DNA of 64,000 nt from Iamia sp038233075 (lineage in GTDB: Bacteria > Actinomycetota > Acidimicrobiia > Acidimicrobiales > Iamiaceae): the NCBI GenBank assembly GCA_038233075.1, contig JBBSMQ010000010.1, forward strand, positions 66,913-130,912, in the 5' to 3' direction. The position numbers and the translations under genes are program-made. The notes beneath the pieces are model-generated. The model saw only the letters and a list, made by a program, of their open reading frames with translations, ran no database searches and was not told the DNA's origin. Each line of letters begins with the position of its first letter. Positions within the stretch are counted from its first letter, which is position 1. Shown in pieces: positions 26,468-34,366 of this stretch.

Positions 26468-27121
26468 GTGTTGGTGGAGGGTTCCTGGCAGGGTTGCTCA
26501 GTGGCCCGGCTGACGCCTGAGAACATCGAGCTGGCGCGGGAGATCATCGGGCGCTACCCGCGGCCCAAGTCGGCGCTGATCCCCCTGCTGCACGTGGCCC
26601 AGGAGCAGGACGGCTACGTGGCCGCCGACGCCATGGAGCACCTGGCCGAGCTGGTCGGGGTGACCCCCGCCGAGGTCCTCGGCACCTGCTCGTTCTACGA
26701 GATGTTCAAGCGCGAGCCCGTCGGACGCTACGTGGTCAACGTCTGCACCAACATCGCCTGCCTCGTCCTGGGCGGCGAGGAGCTGCTCCACCACGCGGAG
26801 CAGACCCTGGGCGTGAAGGCCGGTGGCACCACCGCCGACGGCCTGTTCACCCTGGAGGACGTCGAGTGCATCGCCGCGTGCACCGAGGCGCCCTGCCTAC
26901 AGGTCAACTACCGCTACGAGCACCGCATCAGCCACGAGGGCTTCGACGCGCTGATCGAGGACCTGCGCGAGGGGCGCCGGGCCGACATCCCGCCCCACGG
27001 CACCCTGGCCCGGGTCCGCCAGCGCGTCCCGGCCGCCTCCGCTGCCGGGCCCGCCCGCCCCGGCGAGTGCGGGGAGCCCGTCTGGGTCTTTGCCCGCCCC
27101 GCCCCGCCCAAGGACGGCTGA
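26468..27121 (+). CDS. nuoE: NADH-quinone oxidoreductase subunit E
   Basis: NuoE is the 24-kDa thioredoxin-fold subunit with the [2Fe-2S] cluster N1a. Ligands are seen as VCTNIAC near residues 92-97 and VECIAACTEAPC near 133-143. It has 217 residues, with a hydrophilic tail after residue 180. It exists only once in the window, so only the first complex I has the NADH module. GTG at 26468 is used; GTG at 26501 (VARLTPENIELAREII) begins exactly at the conserved fold and may be the real start. It lies 19 bases after nuoD. Confidence 0.94.
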   Translation: MLVEGSWQGCSVARLTPENIELAREIIGRYPRPKSALIPLLHVAQEQDGYVAADAMEHLAELVGVTPAEVLGTCSFYEMFKREPVGRYVVNVCTNIACLVLGGEELLHHAEQTLGVKAGGTTADGLFTLEDVECIAACTEAPCLQVNYRYEHRISHEGFDALIEDLREGRRADIPPHGTLARVRQRVPAASAAGPARPGECGEPVWVFARPAPPKDG

Positions 27122-27125
27122 GACG

Positions 27126-28496
27126 ATGGCGATCACCGACGCACCCAAGATCATCACGTCCCGGTTCGAGTACGACGACTCCCACACCCTGGCCCGCTAC
27201 CAGGACACCCAGGGCTACGACGGCCTGCGCGCCGCGCTCGACCGGCGCCCCGACGAGGTGCTGGAGGAGGTCAAGACGGCCAGCCTCCTGGGTCGGGGCG
27301 GCGCCGGGTTCCCGGCCGGTGTGAAGTGGGGCTTCTGCCCGCCCGGGGTCTGGCCCCGGTACCTGGTGGTGAACGGTGACGAGTCCGAGCCCGGGACCTA
27401 CAAGGACCGGATCCTCATGGAGCGCGACCCGCACCAGCTGATCGAGGGCGTGCTCATCGCGTGCTACGCCATCGGCTGTGCCCAGGCCTTCCTCTACGTC
27501 CGGGGCGAGATGGCCGTGGCCCAGGAGCGCATCGCCGAGGCTCTCAACGAGGCCTACGCCGGGGGCTACGTCGGCAAGGGGATCCTGGGCACCGACTTCT
27601 CCGTCGACATCGTCCTGCACTGGGGGGCGGGCGCCTACATCGTGGGCGAGGAGACCGCCCTCATCGAGTCGCTCGAGGGCAACCGGGGCCTGCCCCGTCT
27701 CAAGCCGCCGTTCTTCCCCGCGGCCAAGGGCCTGTACCTCCAGCCGACGGTGGTCAACAACGTCGAGACCCTCGCCAACCTGCCCTGGATCCTTCGGGAG
27801 GGCGGCGCCGCCTTCGCCGCCCTCGGCGCCGAGTCCAGCAAGGGGACCCGCATGTTCGCGGTGTCGGGCCACGTCAAGAACCCCGGCGTGTTCGAGGTCG
27901 AGTTCGGGGTGACCACCTTCCGCGACCTGCTGTACGCGCCCGTCTACGGCGGCGGGATCCGCGACGGCAACCAGCTCAAGGCCTTCATCCCCGGTGGGGC
28001 CTCGGCTCCCTGGTTCTACGAGGAGCACCTCGACCTGCCGCTGGAGAAGGGTGCGGTCGACAAGGCTGGGTCCATGCTCGGATCCGGGGCCATCGTGGTC
28101 ATGGACGACACCACCGACATGGTCCGGGCCGCCCTCCGGGTGGTGCGGTTCTTCGCCCGGGAGTCCTGCGGCAAGTGCACGCCCTGTCGCGAGGGCACCA
28201 GCTGGCTGGAGAAGATCCTCGAGCGCATCCTCGACGGCCACGGCCGTCGCAGCGACCTCGACCTGCTGCTCGACGTCTGCGACAACATCAGCCCCGGCAT
28301 CGCCTGGCCGCCCAAGCAGACCACCATCTGCCCCCTCGGGCCCTCAGCCGTGTCACCCATCGCCTCGGCCGTCACCCGCTTCCGCGACGAGTTCGAGGCC
28401 CGCCTGGGCGGTGGCCCGGTGCCGGTCACGGTCGACATGGCCGGCCTCGCCTACGTCCCGTCCCCGTCGCGGGCCGCCGAGGAGGTGGCCTCGTGA
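27126..28496 (+). CDS. nuoF: NADH-quinone oxidoreductase subunit F
   Basis: NuoF binds NADH and FMN and holds cluster N3. The NADH motif GRGGAGFPAGVKWGF, the FMN-binding NGDESEPGTYKDR and GAYIVGEETALIESLEG, and the cluster ligands in ESCGKCTPCREGTSW plus a later Cys (TTICPLG) are present. The 456-residue length is normal. ATG at 27126 is 4 bases after the nuoE stop. The gene is followed by 142 bases containing two palindromic repeats before nuoG, an unusual break inside a nuo operon. Confidence 0.96.
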   Translation: MAITDAPKIITSRFEYDDSHTLARYQDTQGYDGLRAALDRRPDEVLEEVKTASLLGRGGAGFPAGVKWGFCPPGVWPRYLVVNGDESEPGTYKDRILMERDPHQLIEGVLIACYAIGCAQAFLYVRGEMAVAQERIAEALNEAYAGGYVGKGILGTDFSVDIVLHWGAGAYIVGEETALIESLEGNRGLPRLKPPFFPAAKGLYLQPTVVNNVETLANLPWILREGGAAFAALGAESSKGTRMFAVSGHVKNPGVFEVEFGVTTFRDLLYAPVYGGGIRDGNQLKAFIPGGASAPWFYEEHLDLPLEKGAVDKAGSMLGSGAIVVMDDTTDMVRAALRVVRFFARESCGKCTPCREGTSWLEKILERILDGHGRRSDLDLLLDVCDNISPGIAWPPKQTTICPLGPSAVSPIASAVTRFRDEFEARLGGGPVPVTVDMAGLAYVPSPSRAAEEVAS

Positions 28497-28515
28497 GCCA
28501 CGCGCCTCACGCCCC

Positions 28516-28562
28516 GACTTTGGACGGACTTGGCCGCATGTGGCGCCCTTCCGTCCAAAGCT
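28516..28562. repeat. Nested palindromic repeat, family A copy 2
   Basis: Outer arms TTTGGACGGA and TCCGTCCAAA are perfectly complementary, enclosing an inner near-palindrome around GGCCGCATGTGGC. The element lies between nuoF and nuoG and is repeated almost exactly 62 bases downstream. It could form a hairpin in the nuo mRNA and modulate processing or the nuoF:nuoG ratio; no function is shown by the sequence. Confidence 0.8.
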
Positions 28563-28577
28563 CGGTCGCCGCCGGTG

Positions 28578-28624
28578 AGCTTTGGACGGACTTGGCCACA
28601 TGTGGCGCCCTTCCGTCCAAAGTT
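28578..28624. repeat. Nested palindromic repeat, family A copy 3
   Basis: This near-identical neighbour of the preceding element has a single base change in the inner part that makes it a perfect 12-base palindrome, GCCACATGTGGC. The outer arms AGCTTTGGACGGA and TCCGTCCAAAGTT pair over at least 11 bases. It ends 14 bases before the nuoG ATG, next to the ribosome site GAGGGGG, so folding could mask nuoG translation. Confidence 0.8.
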
Positions 28625-28638
28625 GCGAGGGGGCGACG

Positions 28639-31569
28639 ATGACGGACGCTGCGACCGAGGCCGAGACGGGGGTCACCGTCACCATCGACGGACGCGAGCT
28701 GCGGGCCCGGCCCGGGGAGCTGGTCATCGACGTGGCCGAGCGGGCCGGGGTCTACATCCCCCGGTTCTGCTACCACCCGCGCATGACGCCGGTCGGCATG
28801 TGCCGCCAGTGCCTGGTCGAGATCGACACCGGACGGGGCCCGGCCCTCCAGCCGTCGTGCATGATCGAGGCGGCCGACGGCATGACCGTCGAGACCGGCA
28901 GCCCCGTGGCCATCAAGGCCCAGACCGGCGTGCTCGAGTTCCTGCTGGTGAACCACCCCCTCGACTGCCCCGTGTGCGACAAGGGCGGCGAGTGCCCCCT
29001 CCAGGACCAGGCCATGTCCCACGGCCCGGGCGAGTCCCGCATGGTCGAGGAGAAGCGCCACTTCGAGAAGCCCATCCCGGTCAGCGACCTGGTGCTGCTC
29101 GACCGCGAGCGGTGCATCCTCTGCGACCGCTGCACCCGCTTCGCCGACGAGGTGGCGGGAGAGCCGCTCATCCACTTCATGGACCGGGGCAACGAGACCC
29201 AGGTCAACACCTTCCCGGACCACCCCTTCGCCTCCTACTTCAGCGGCAACACGGTGCAGATCTGTCCGGTGGGCGCCCTCACGTCGACCTCGTACCGGTT
29301 CAAAGCCCGCCCCTGGGACCTGGCCCAGACCGAGTCGACCTGCCAGGGGTGTGCCGTGGGCTGTCGCACCGTCGTCGACTCCTCCCGCAACCGGGTGCTG
29401 CGCCAGAACGGCGTCGACGTCGACCCGGTGAACTGGGGCTGGCTCTGCGACAAGGGCCGCTACGGCTACGAGGCCATCGAGTCCGACGACCGCCTGAGCG
29501 CGCCGCTGGTGCGCGCCGCCGGCGGCGGCGACCTGGAGGTGACCAGCTGGGCCACCGCCCTCAAGGCGGCCGCCGGTGCCCTCCGCTCCGCCCGCGACGG
29601 CAAGGGATCCGACAGCATCGCCGTGCTCGGCGGGTCCCGGCTCACCAACGAGGACGCCTACGCCTGGGCCAAGCTGGCCAAGGGCGTGCTCGGCACGGAC
29701 CACGTCGACGCCCAGATGGGCGATGGCCTCCCGGCCGAGGCCGTGCTCGGCCTGCCCCGCGCCACCATCGACGAGCTGTGCCGTCCCGGGGGCACCGTGC
29801 TCTGGCTCGGCCCCGACCCGCGGGAGGACCTCCCGGTCCTGTTCTTGCGGCTGCGCCACGCGGTGCTGCGCGACGGGGTCCGCCTGGTCGCCGTCACCCC
29901 CACCGCCACCGTGCTCGACGAGCTGGCGGCGGCGTCGCTGCACCCGGGCCCGGCCGACCTGCCCGCCCTGGTCGCCGCCCTGCTCGACGGTGGCCACGCC
30001 CCCACCGGCACCGACACCGCTGCCCTCGACTGCGCGCGGGAGCTCCTCGACGGTGAGGTCACCGTGGCCCTGGGGCGGGGATCGGTGGCCGAGGCCGCGG
30101 GCTACAGCGGCGATGCCGCGGCCGTCGTGGCCCGGGCCCGCCCCCACGCCCGGTTCCTTCCCCTCCTGCGACGGGCCAACGTGAACGGCGCCCTCGACAT
30201 GGGCCTGGCCCCAGGGCTCCTGCCCGGCCGCATCGCCCTGGCCGACGGGGCCGAGCGGGTCGGGGTGGCCTGGCCGGCGGTGCCGTCGAGCGCCGGCCAC
30301 GACGCCACCGGCATCCTCCAGGCCGCGGCCGACGGCAAGGTCGAGGTGCTGGTGCTCCTCGGGGCCGATCCGCTCGCCGATCACCCCGACCGAGAGCTGG
30401 CGGCTCGGGCCCTCGCCGGTGCCCGCACCATCGTCGCCACCGATCTGTTCCTCACCGCGTCCTCCCGCCGTGCCGATGTGGTGCTGCCCGCCGCCGGTCC
30501 CAATGAGGTCGACGGCACCCAGACCAACATCGAGGGCCGCATCAGCGTGCTGGGCCGAGCCGTCACCGCCCCGGGCACCGCCCGATCGGACTGGGCCATC
30601 GCGGCCGAGCTGAGCCGCCGGCTGGGCGTCGACCTGGGCCTCGAGTCAGTGGCCGACATCTGGGACGAGATCGAGGCGGTGGCGCCGTCCCACAGCGGCA
30701 TCACCCGCTCCGTGCTGGCCGCGGCCGGCGACGGTGTGGTGGCCCCCCTCTCGCGCGCGCCGGTCCAGACCACCGAGACCAACGTGGCCGGCGAGGCCCG
30801 GGGCGGCGCCGACCTGCCCCCCGACGCCGGCGCTCCCGACACCGACGTCGAGGCCGACCCGGCTGAGACGCCCGAGCCCACCGGCGAGGGGGCGGCCCAC
30901 GACCAGACCAGCGCCGACTCGGCCGCGGAGGGCAGCGGCGACACCGTCAAGGCCGACACCGACGAGGTCGACACCGACGAGGTTGACACCGACGAGGTTG
31001 ACACCGACGAGGTTGACACCGTCACCGAGACCGCCGACCCCGATGGCGCGGACACCGGCGAGGCCGACACCGACGCAGCCGGCGCCGACCCCGATGACGC
31101 CGACCCCGATGACGCCGACACCGACGAGGCGAACACCGAGCCCGCCGCCGACTCGGAGGACGGCGACGGCGCCGAGGGGACCACGCCGGCGGACGCCTCT
31201 GGCACCCTCCGCTTCACCGCCCCCGACCCCACCCCGGTCCCGCCGGTCGACTCCTACGCCCTGCGACTGGTCATCAGCCGCACCCTCTACGACCAGGGCA
31301 CCCTCACCCAGGCCGCGCCGGCGCTGGCCGGGCTGGTGCCCGATGCGCCCCTCCGGGTGCACCCCTCGGTCCTCGACCGCCTCGGGGTGGCCTCCGGCAC
31401 GCGGGTGCTGGCCACGTCCGGGCGAGCCACGGTCACCCTCCCGGTCGTGGCCGACGACGGCGTGCCGCGCGGGGTGGTGGCCACCGCCCACCGGCGGTCC
31501 GGCGGTGCCGGCGACCTCGTCGACGTCAGCCGACCGGTGACCGAGGTGCGGCTGGAGAGGGACGAGTGA
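28639..31569 (+). CDS. nuoG: NADH-quinone oxidoreductase subunit G with acidic linker insertion
   Basis: NuoG carries several Fe-S clusters of the NADH arm. Visible sites: CYHPRMTPVGMCRQC ([2Fe-2S]) near residues 44-58, CDKGGECPLQDQ near 113, CILCDRC near 159 with QICPVGAL, and the N7-type site CQGCAVGC near 235. A molybdopterin-type domain follows to about residue 700. Residues 710-865 are an Asp/Glu/Thr/Ala/Pro-rich linker with DTDEV repeats, followed by an aspartate-decarboxylase-like C-terminal domain. At 976 residues it is longer than usual mainly because of that linker. The stop overlaps nuoH by GTGA. Confidence 0.95.
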   Translation: MTDAATEAETGVTVTIDGRELRARPGELVIDVAERAGVYIPRFCYHPRMTPVGMCRQCLVEIDTGRGPALQPSCMIEAADGMTVETGSPVAIKAQTGVLEFLLVNHPLDCPVCDKGGECPLQDQAMSHGPGESRMVEEKRHFEKPIPVSDLVLLDRERCILCDRCTRFADEVAGEPLIHFMDRGNETQVNTFPDHPFASYFSGNTVQICPVGALTSTSYRFKARPWDLAQTESTCQGCAVGCRTVVDSSRNRVLRQNGVDVDPVNWGWLCDKGRYGYEAIESDDRLSAPLVRAAGGGDLEVTSWATALKAAAGALRSARDGKGSDSIAVLGGSRLTNEDAYAWAKLAKGVLGTDHVDAQMGDGLPAEAVLGLPRATIDELCRPGGTVLWLGPDPREDLPVLFLRLRHAVLRDGVRLVAVTPTATVLDELAAASLHPGPADLPALVAALLDGGHAPTGTDTAALDCARELLDGEVTVALGRGSVAEAAGYSGDAAAVVARARPHARFLPLLRRANVNGALDMGLAPGLLPGRIALADGAERVGVAWPAVPSSAGHDATGILQAAADGKVEVLVLLGADPLADHPDRELAARALAGARTIVATDLFLTASSRRADVVLPAAGPNEVDGTQTNIEGRISVLGRAVTAPGTARSDWAIAAELSRRLGVDLGLESVADIWDEIEAVAPSHSGITRSVLAAAGDGVVAPLSRAPVQTTETNVAGEARGGADLPPDAGAPDTDVEADPAETPEPTGEGAAHDQTSADSAAEGSGDTVKADTDEVDTDEVDTDEVDTDEVDTVTETADPDGADTGEADTDAAGADPDDADPDDADTDEANTEPAADSEDGDGAEGTTPADASGTLRFTAPDPTPVPPVDSYALRLVISRTLYDQGTLTQAAPALAGLVPDAPLRVHPSVLDRLGVASGTRVLATSGRATVTLPVVADDGVPRGVVATAHRRSGGAGDLVDVSRPVTEVRLERDE
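30955..31020 (+). repeat. 15-base tandem repeat in nuoG
   Basis: Four consecutive 15-base units, GACACCGACGAGGTC or the same ending in T, plus a partial fifth encode (DTDEV)4 within the acidic linker of NuoG. The near-perfect nucleotide identity implies recent slippage or expansion, so copy number may vary among strains. Confidence 0.85.
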
Positions 31570-32774
31570 GCCCCCACCTCATAGTGGCCCTCGACCCGCT
31601 GCTCGACGGCGGCATCGGCCTGGCTGCCGTGCTCATCGTCCTGCTCAAGACGGTGCTCGTCTTCACCCTGCTGCTGGTGTCGGTGCTGTTCATGGTCTGG
31701 TTCGAGCGCAAGGCCATCGGCGATCTGCAGAACCGCATCGGCCCGGACCGGGCCGGCCCCTTCGGGCTGTTCCAGACGGTGGCTGACGGCCTCAAGTTCT
31801 TCATGAAGGAGGACTCGCTGCCGGACCGAGCCGACCGCCGCATCTTCATCCTCGCCCCCTACCTGACCGTCATCCCCGCCTTCCTCGTGTTCTCGGTCAT
31901 CCCCATCGGCGGCGACTTCAGCGGCGGTCGGGACGGCGTCATCCGCATCTTCGGGCGCGACACCCTGATGCAGCTGGCCGACCCGCCCATCGGGGTGCTG
32001 CTCATCCTGGCCATGTCCAGCATCGCGGTCTACGGCATCATGCTCGCGGGCTGGTCGTCGGGGTCGAAGTACCCGTTGCTCGGGTCGGTCCGGGCCTCGG
32101 CCCAGATGGTCTCCTACGAGGCGGCGCTGGGCCTGTCGGTGGTCACCGTGGTGCTGACCGCGGGCAGCCTGGGCACCAACGCCATCGTCGTCTCGCAGAG
32201 CGGGTGGAGCTGGAACATCTGGACCACCGGCCTGGTCCCGTTCGTCATCTTCATCATCGCCGCCACCGCCGAGCTCAACCGGCCCCCCTTCGACCTGGTC
32301 GAGGCCGAGCAGGAGCTGGTCAGCGGGTTCAACACCGAGTACTCGTCGTTCCGCTTCGCCCTCTTCTTCCTGGCCGAGTTCATGAACGTGGTCACCATGT
32401 CCGGCATCATCGTCACCCTGTGGCTGGGCGGCCCCGCGGGCCCGGTGCTGTTCGGACCGGGATGGCTGTGGGGCACCATCTGGTTCTCGGTGAAGCTGTT
32501 CGCCTTCCTGTTCATGTTCGTCTGGTTCCGGGCCACGCTGCCCCGGGTGCGCTACGACAAGCTGATGGACCTGGGCTGGAAGGTGCTGATCCCCCTGGCC
32601 CTGGGATGGCTGCTCATCATCGCGGGACGCCAGGTGGCCGACGACGCGGGTTGGAACCCGTTCATCGTGCCCCTGGTCGGCATCGCCGGCCTGGCCGCCG
32701 GCTACGGCCTGCTCACCCTGGCCGTGCGCGCCGCCGACCGGGTCCGTGCCCTCGATGAGGAGGTGGGTGTCTGA
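31566..32774 (+). CDS. nuoH: NADH-quinone oxidoreductase subunit H, operon 1
   Basis: NuoH is the membrane subunit forming the quinone entrance and the first proton channel. The signature RIGPDRAGPFGLFQTVADGL near residue 55 and PPFDLVEAEQELVSGFNTEY near 240 with its acidic residues are present. The 402-residue protein has about eight to nine membrane helices. GTG overlaps the nuoG TGA. Confidence 0.96.
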   Translation: MSPHLIVALDPLLDGGIGLAAVLIVLLKTVLVFTLLLVSVLFMVWFERKAIGDLQNRIGPDRAGPFGLFQTVADGLKFFMKEDSLPDRADRRIFILAPYLTVIPAFLVFSVIPIGGDFSGGRDGVIRIFGRDTLMQLADPPIGVLLILAMSSIAVYGIMLAGWSSGSKYPLLGSVRASAQMVSYEAALGLSVVTVVLTAGSLGTNAIVVSQSGWSWNIWTTGLVPFVIFIIAATAELNRPPFDLVEAEQELVSGFNTEYSSFRFALFFLAEFMNVVTMSGIIVTLWLGGPAGPVLFGPGWLWGTIWFSVKLFAFLFMFVWFRATLPRVRYDKLMDLGWKVLIPLALGWLLIIAGRQVADDAGWNPFIVPLVGIAGLAAGYGLLTLAVRAADRVRALDEEVGV

Positions 32775-33436
32775 TGGGCTACCTGGGAGGCTTCCGCGTC
32801 ACCCTGCGCCAGATCGGCAAGCGCCAGCGCAAGACGCTGCGCTACGTGAAGGACGAGGGCGGCAAGCGGGACAAGCCGGTGCGGCTGCACGGCCGGCACG
32901 TGCTCAACCGCTACGAGGACGGGATGGAGAAGTGCATCGGGTGCGAGCTGTGCGCCGGCGTGTGCCCGGCCCGCTGCATCTACGTGCGTGGCGCCGACAA
33001 CCCGCCCGACGAGCCCGTGAGCCCGGGCGAGCGCTACGGCTTCGTCTACGAGATCAACTACCTCCGGTGCATCCACTGCGACCTGTGCGTGGAGGCGTGC
33101 CCGACCGAGGCCATCACCGAGTCGAAGCTGTTCGAGTTCTCCTTCACCAACCGGGCCGACGCCATCTACACCAAGGCCGAGCTGGTCGTCGACGAGGACG
33201 GGCGACCCCAGAAGATGCCCTGGGAGGATTGGACCGATGCCGAGGTGGTCGAGCCCCTCACCTCGGCCTGGATGCGGGCCACGTCCCCGTCGGGCGCGGC
33301 CGACTACGAGGGGGTGGTGGCCTGGTCCGGTGAGCTGGGCTTCGGCGTGCGCGCCCCGGAGGAGGGCCCGGGGCCCCAGGCTCGGGAGCCGGGCCCCACG
33401 CCCTCCACCGCGCGCGCGCCGGGGGGCGGGAACTGA
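32774..33436 (+). CDS. nuoI: NADH-quinone oxidoreductase subunit I, operon 1
   Basis: NuoI carries clusters N6a and N6b. Both motifs are complete: CIGCELCAGVCPARC near residue 55 and CIHCDLCVEACP near 98. The 220-residue protein has a Pro/Gly-rich C-terminal tail of about 45 residues that the family lacks. The ATG overlaps the nuoH stop by one base (TGATG), and its own stop overlaps nuoJ the same way. Confidence 0.96.
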   Translation: MGYLGGFRVTLRQIGKRQRKTLRYVKDEGGKRDKPVRLHGRHVLNRYEDGMEKCIGCELCAGVCPARCIYVRGADNPPDEPVSPGERYGFVYEINYLRCIHCDLCVEACPTEAITESKLFEFSFTNRADAIYTKAELVVDEDGRPQKMPWEDWTDAEVVEPLTSAWMRATSPSGAADYEGVVAWSGELGFGVRAPEEGPGPQAREPGPTPSTARAPGGGN

Positions 33437-34047
33437 TGGTGGAGATCGTCGTCTTCGCGGTGGCCGCCCTCGTGATCCTGGGCGGTGCGATCGGCGTCAT
33501 CTTCAGCGGCAACACCGTCCACGCCGCCCTCTCCCTGGTCGCCACGCTCTTCGGCATCGCAGTGTTGTTCGTGGCCCAGGAGGCGAACTTCCTCGCCGCG
33601 GTGCAGGTGATCGTCTACGCCGGGGCCATCGTGGTCCTCTTCCTCTTCGTGATCATGCTCCTCGGCGTCGACCGGGACGAGGACATCGAGGCCGAACCCC
33701 TCGTGGGCCAGCGGCCGGCGGCCTACGCCCTCGGCGCGCTGATGGTCGCCGGGCTGTTGGCGGTGGTCACCACCAGCGCCGTCACCGGAGTCCCCGCCGC
33801 CTCCGAGCGTTGGGTCCGAGACGGCAACGAGATCTCCCAGATCGGGCGTCTGCTCTTCACCGACTACCTGTTCGCCTTCGAGATCACCTCCCTGCTGTTG
33901 GTGATCGCGGTCGTCGGCGCCGTGCTCCTGGCCCGGACCCGGCCCGGTGAGCAGATCGACGACGATGAGGCCGTGGCCGTGCTGCCCGGCGAGCACGGCG
34001 ACGACGAGCAGCTCGTCGAGGAGGACGCGGAGGTGGACGCCTCGTGA
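33436..34047 (+). CDS. nuoJ: NADH-quinone oxidoreductase subunit J, operon 1
   Basis: NuoJ is a five-helix subunit of the proton-pumping arm. Helix 3 shows the typical VQVIVYAGAIVVLFLFVIML stretch, where a pi-bulge is found in solved complexes. The protein has 203 residues with an acidic C-terminal tail (DDDEAVAVLPGEHGDDEQ). ATG overlaps the nuoI stop; its own stop overlaps nuoK by 4 bases. Confidence 0.95.
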   Translation: MVEIVVFAVAALVILGGAIGVIFSGNTVHAALSLVATLFGIAVLFVAQEANFLAAVQVIVYAGAIVVLFLFVIMLLGVDRDEDIEAEPLVGQRPAAYALGALMVAGLLAVVTTSAVTGVPAASERWVRDGNEISQIGRLLFTDYLFAFEITSLLLVIAVVGAVLLARTRPGEQIDDDEAVAVLPGEHGDDEQLVEEDAEVDAS

Positions 34048-34358
34048 TCCTCGCAGAGGTGTCGTCGGGCTGGTACCTGTCCCTGGGGGCGGTGCTGTTC
34101 TCGCTCGGCGCCGTCGGCCTCTTGATCCGCCGCAACCCGCTGGTGATGTTCATGTGCGTCGAGCTCATGCTCAACGCTGTCAACCTCACCTTCGTCACCT
34201 TCGCCCGTGACCTCGACGACGTCGGGGGCCAGGTGGTCGTGTTCTTCGTGCTCGTGGTGGCCGCCGCTGAGGTGGTCGTCGGACTCGGGATCATCGTGTC
34301 CATCCTGCGGCGTCGGCCCTCGGCCACCGCCGACGACGTCTCGCTGCTGCGGGGCTGA
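34044..34358 (+). CDS. nuoK: NADH-quinone oxidoreductase subunit K, operon 1
   Basis: NuoK is a three-helix MrpC-like subunit of 104 residues. Helix 2 carries the conserved Glu in MCVELMLNAVNLTFV and helix 3 another in VVAAAEVVVGLGIIV. The start is GTG in a GTGA overlap with nuoJ. Eight bases separate it from nuoL. Confidence 0.95.
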   Translation: MILAEVSSGWYLSLGAVLFSLGAVGLLIRRNPLVMFMCVELMLNAVNLTFVTFARDLDDVGGQVVVFFVLVVAAAEVVVGLGIIVSILRRRPSATADDVSLLRG

Positions 34359-34366
34359 GGACCGCC

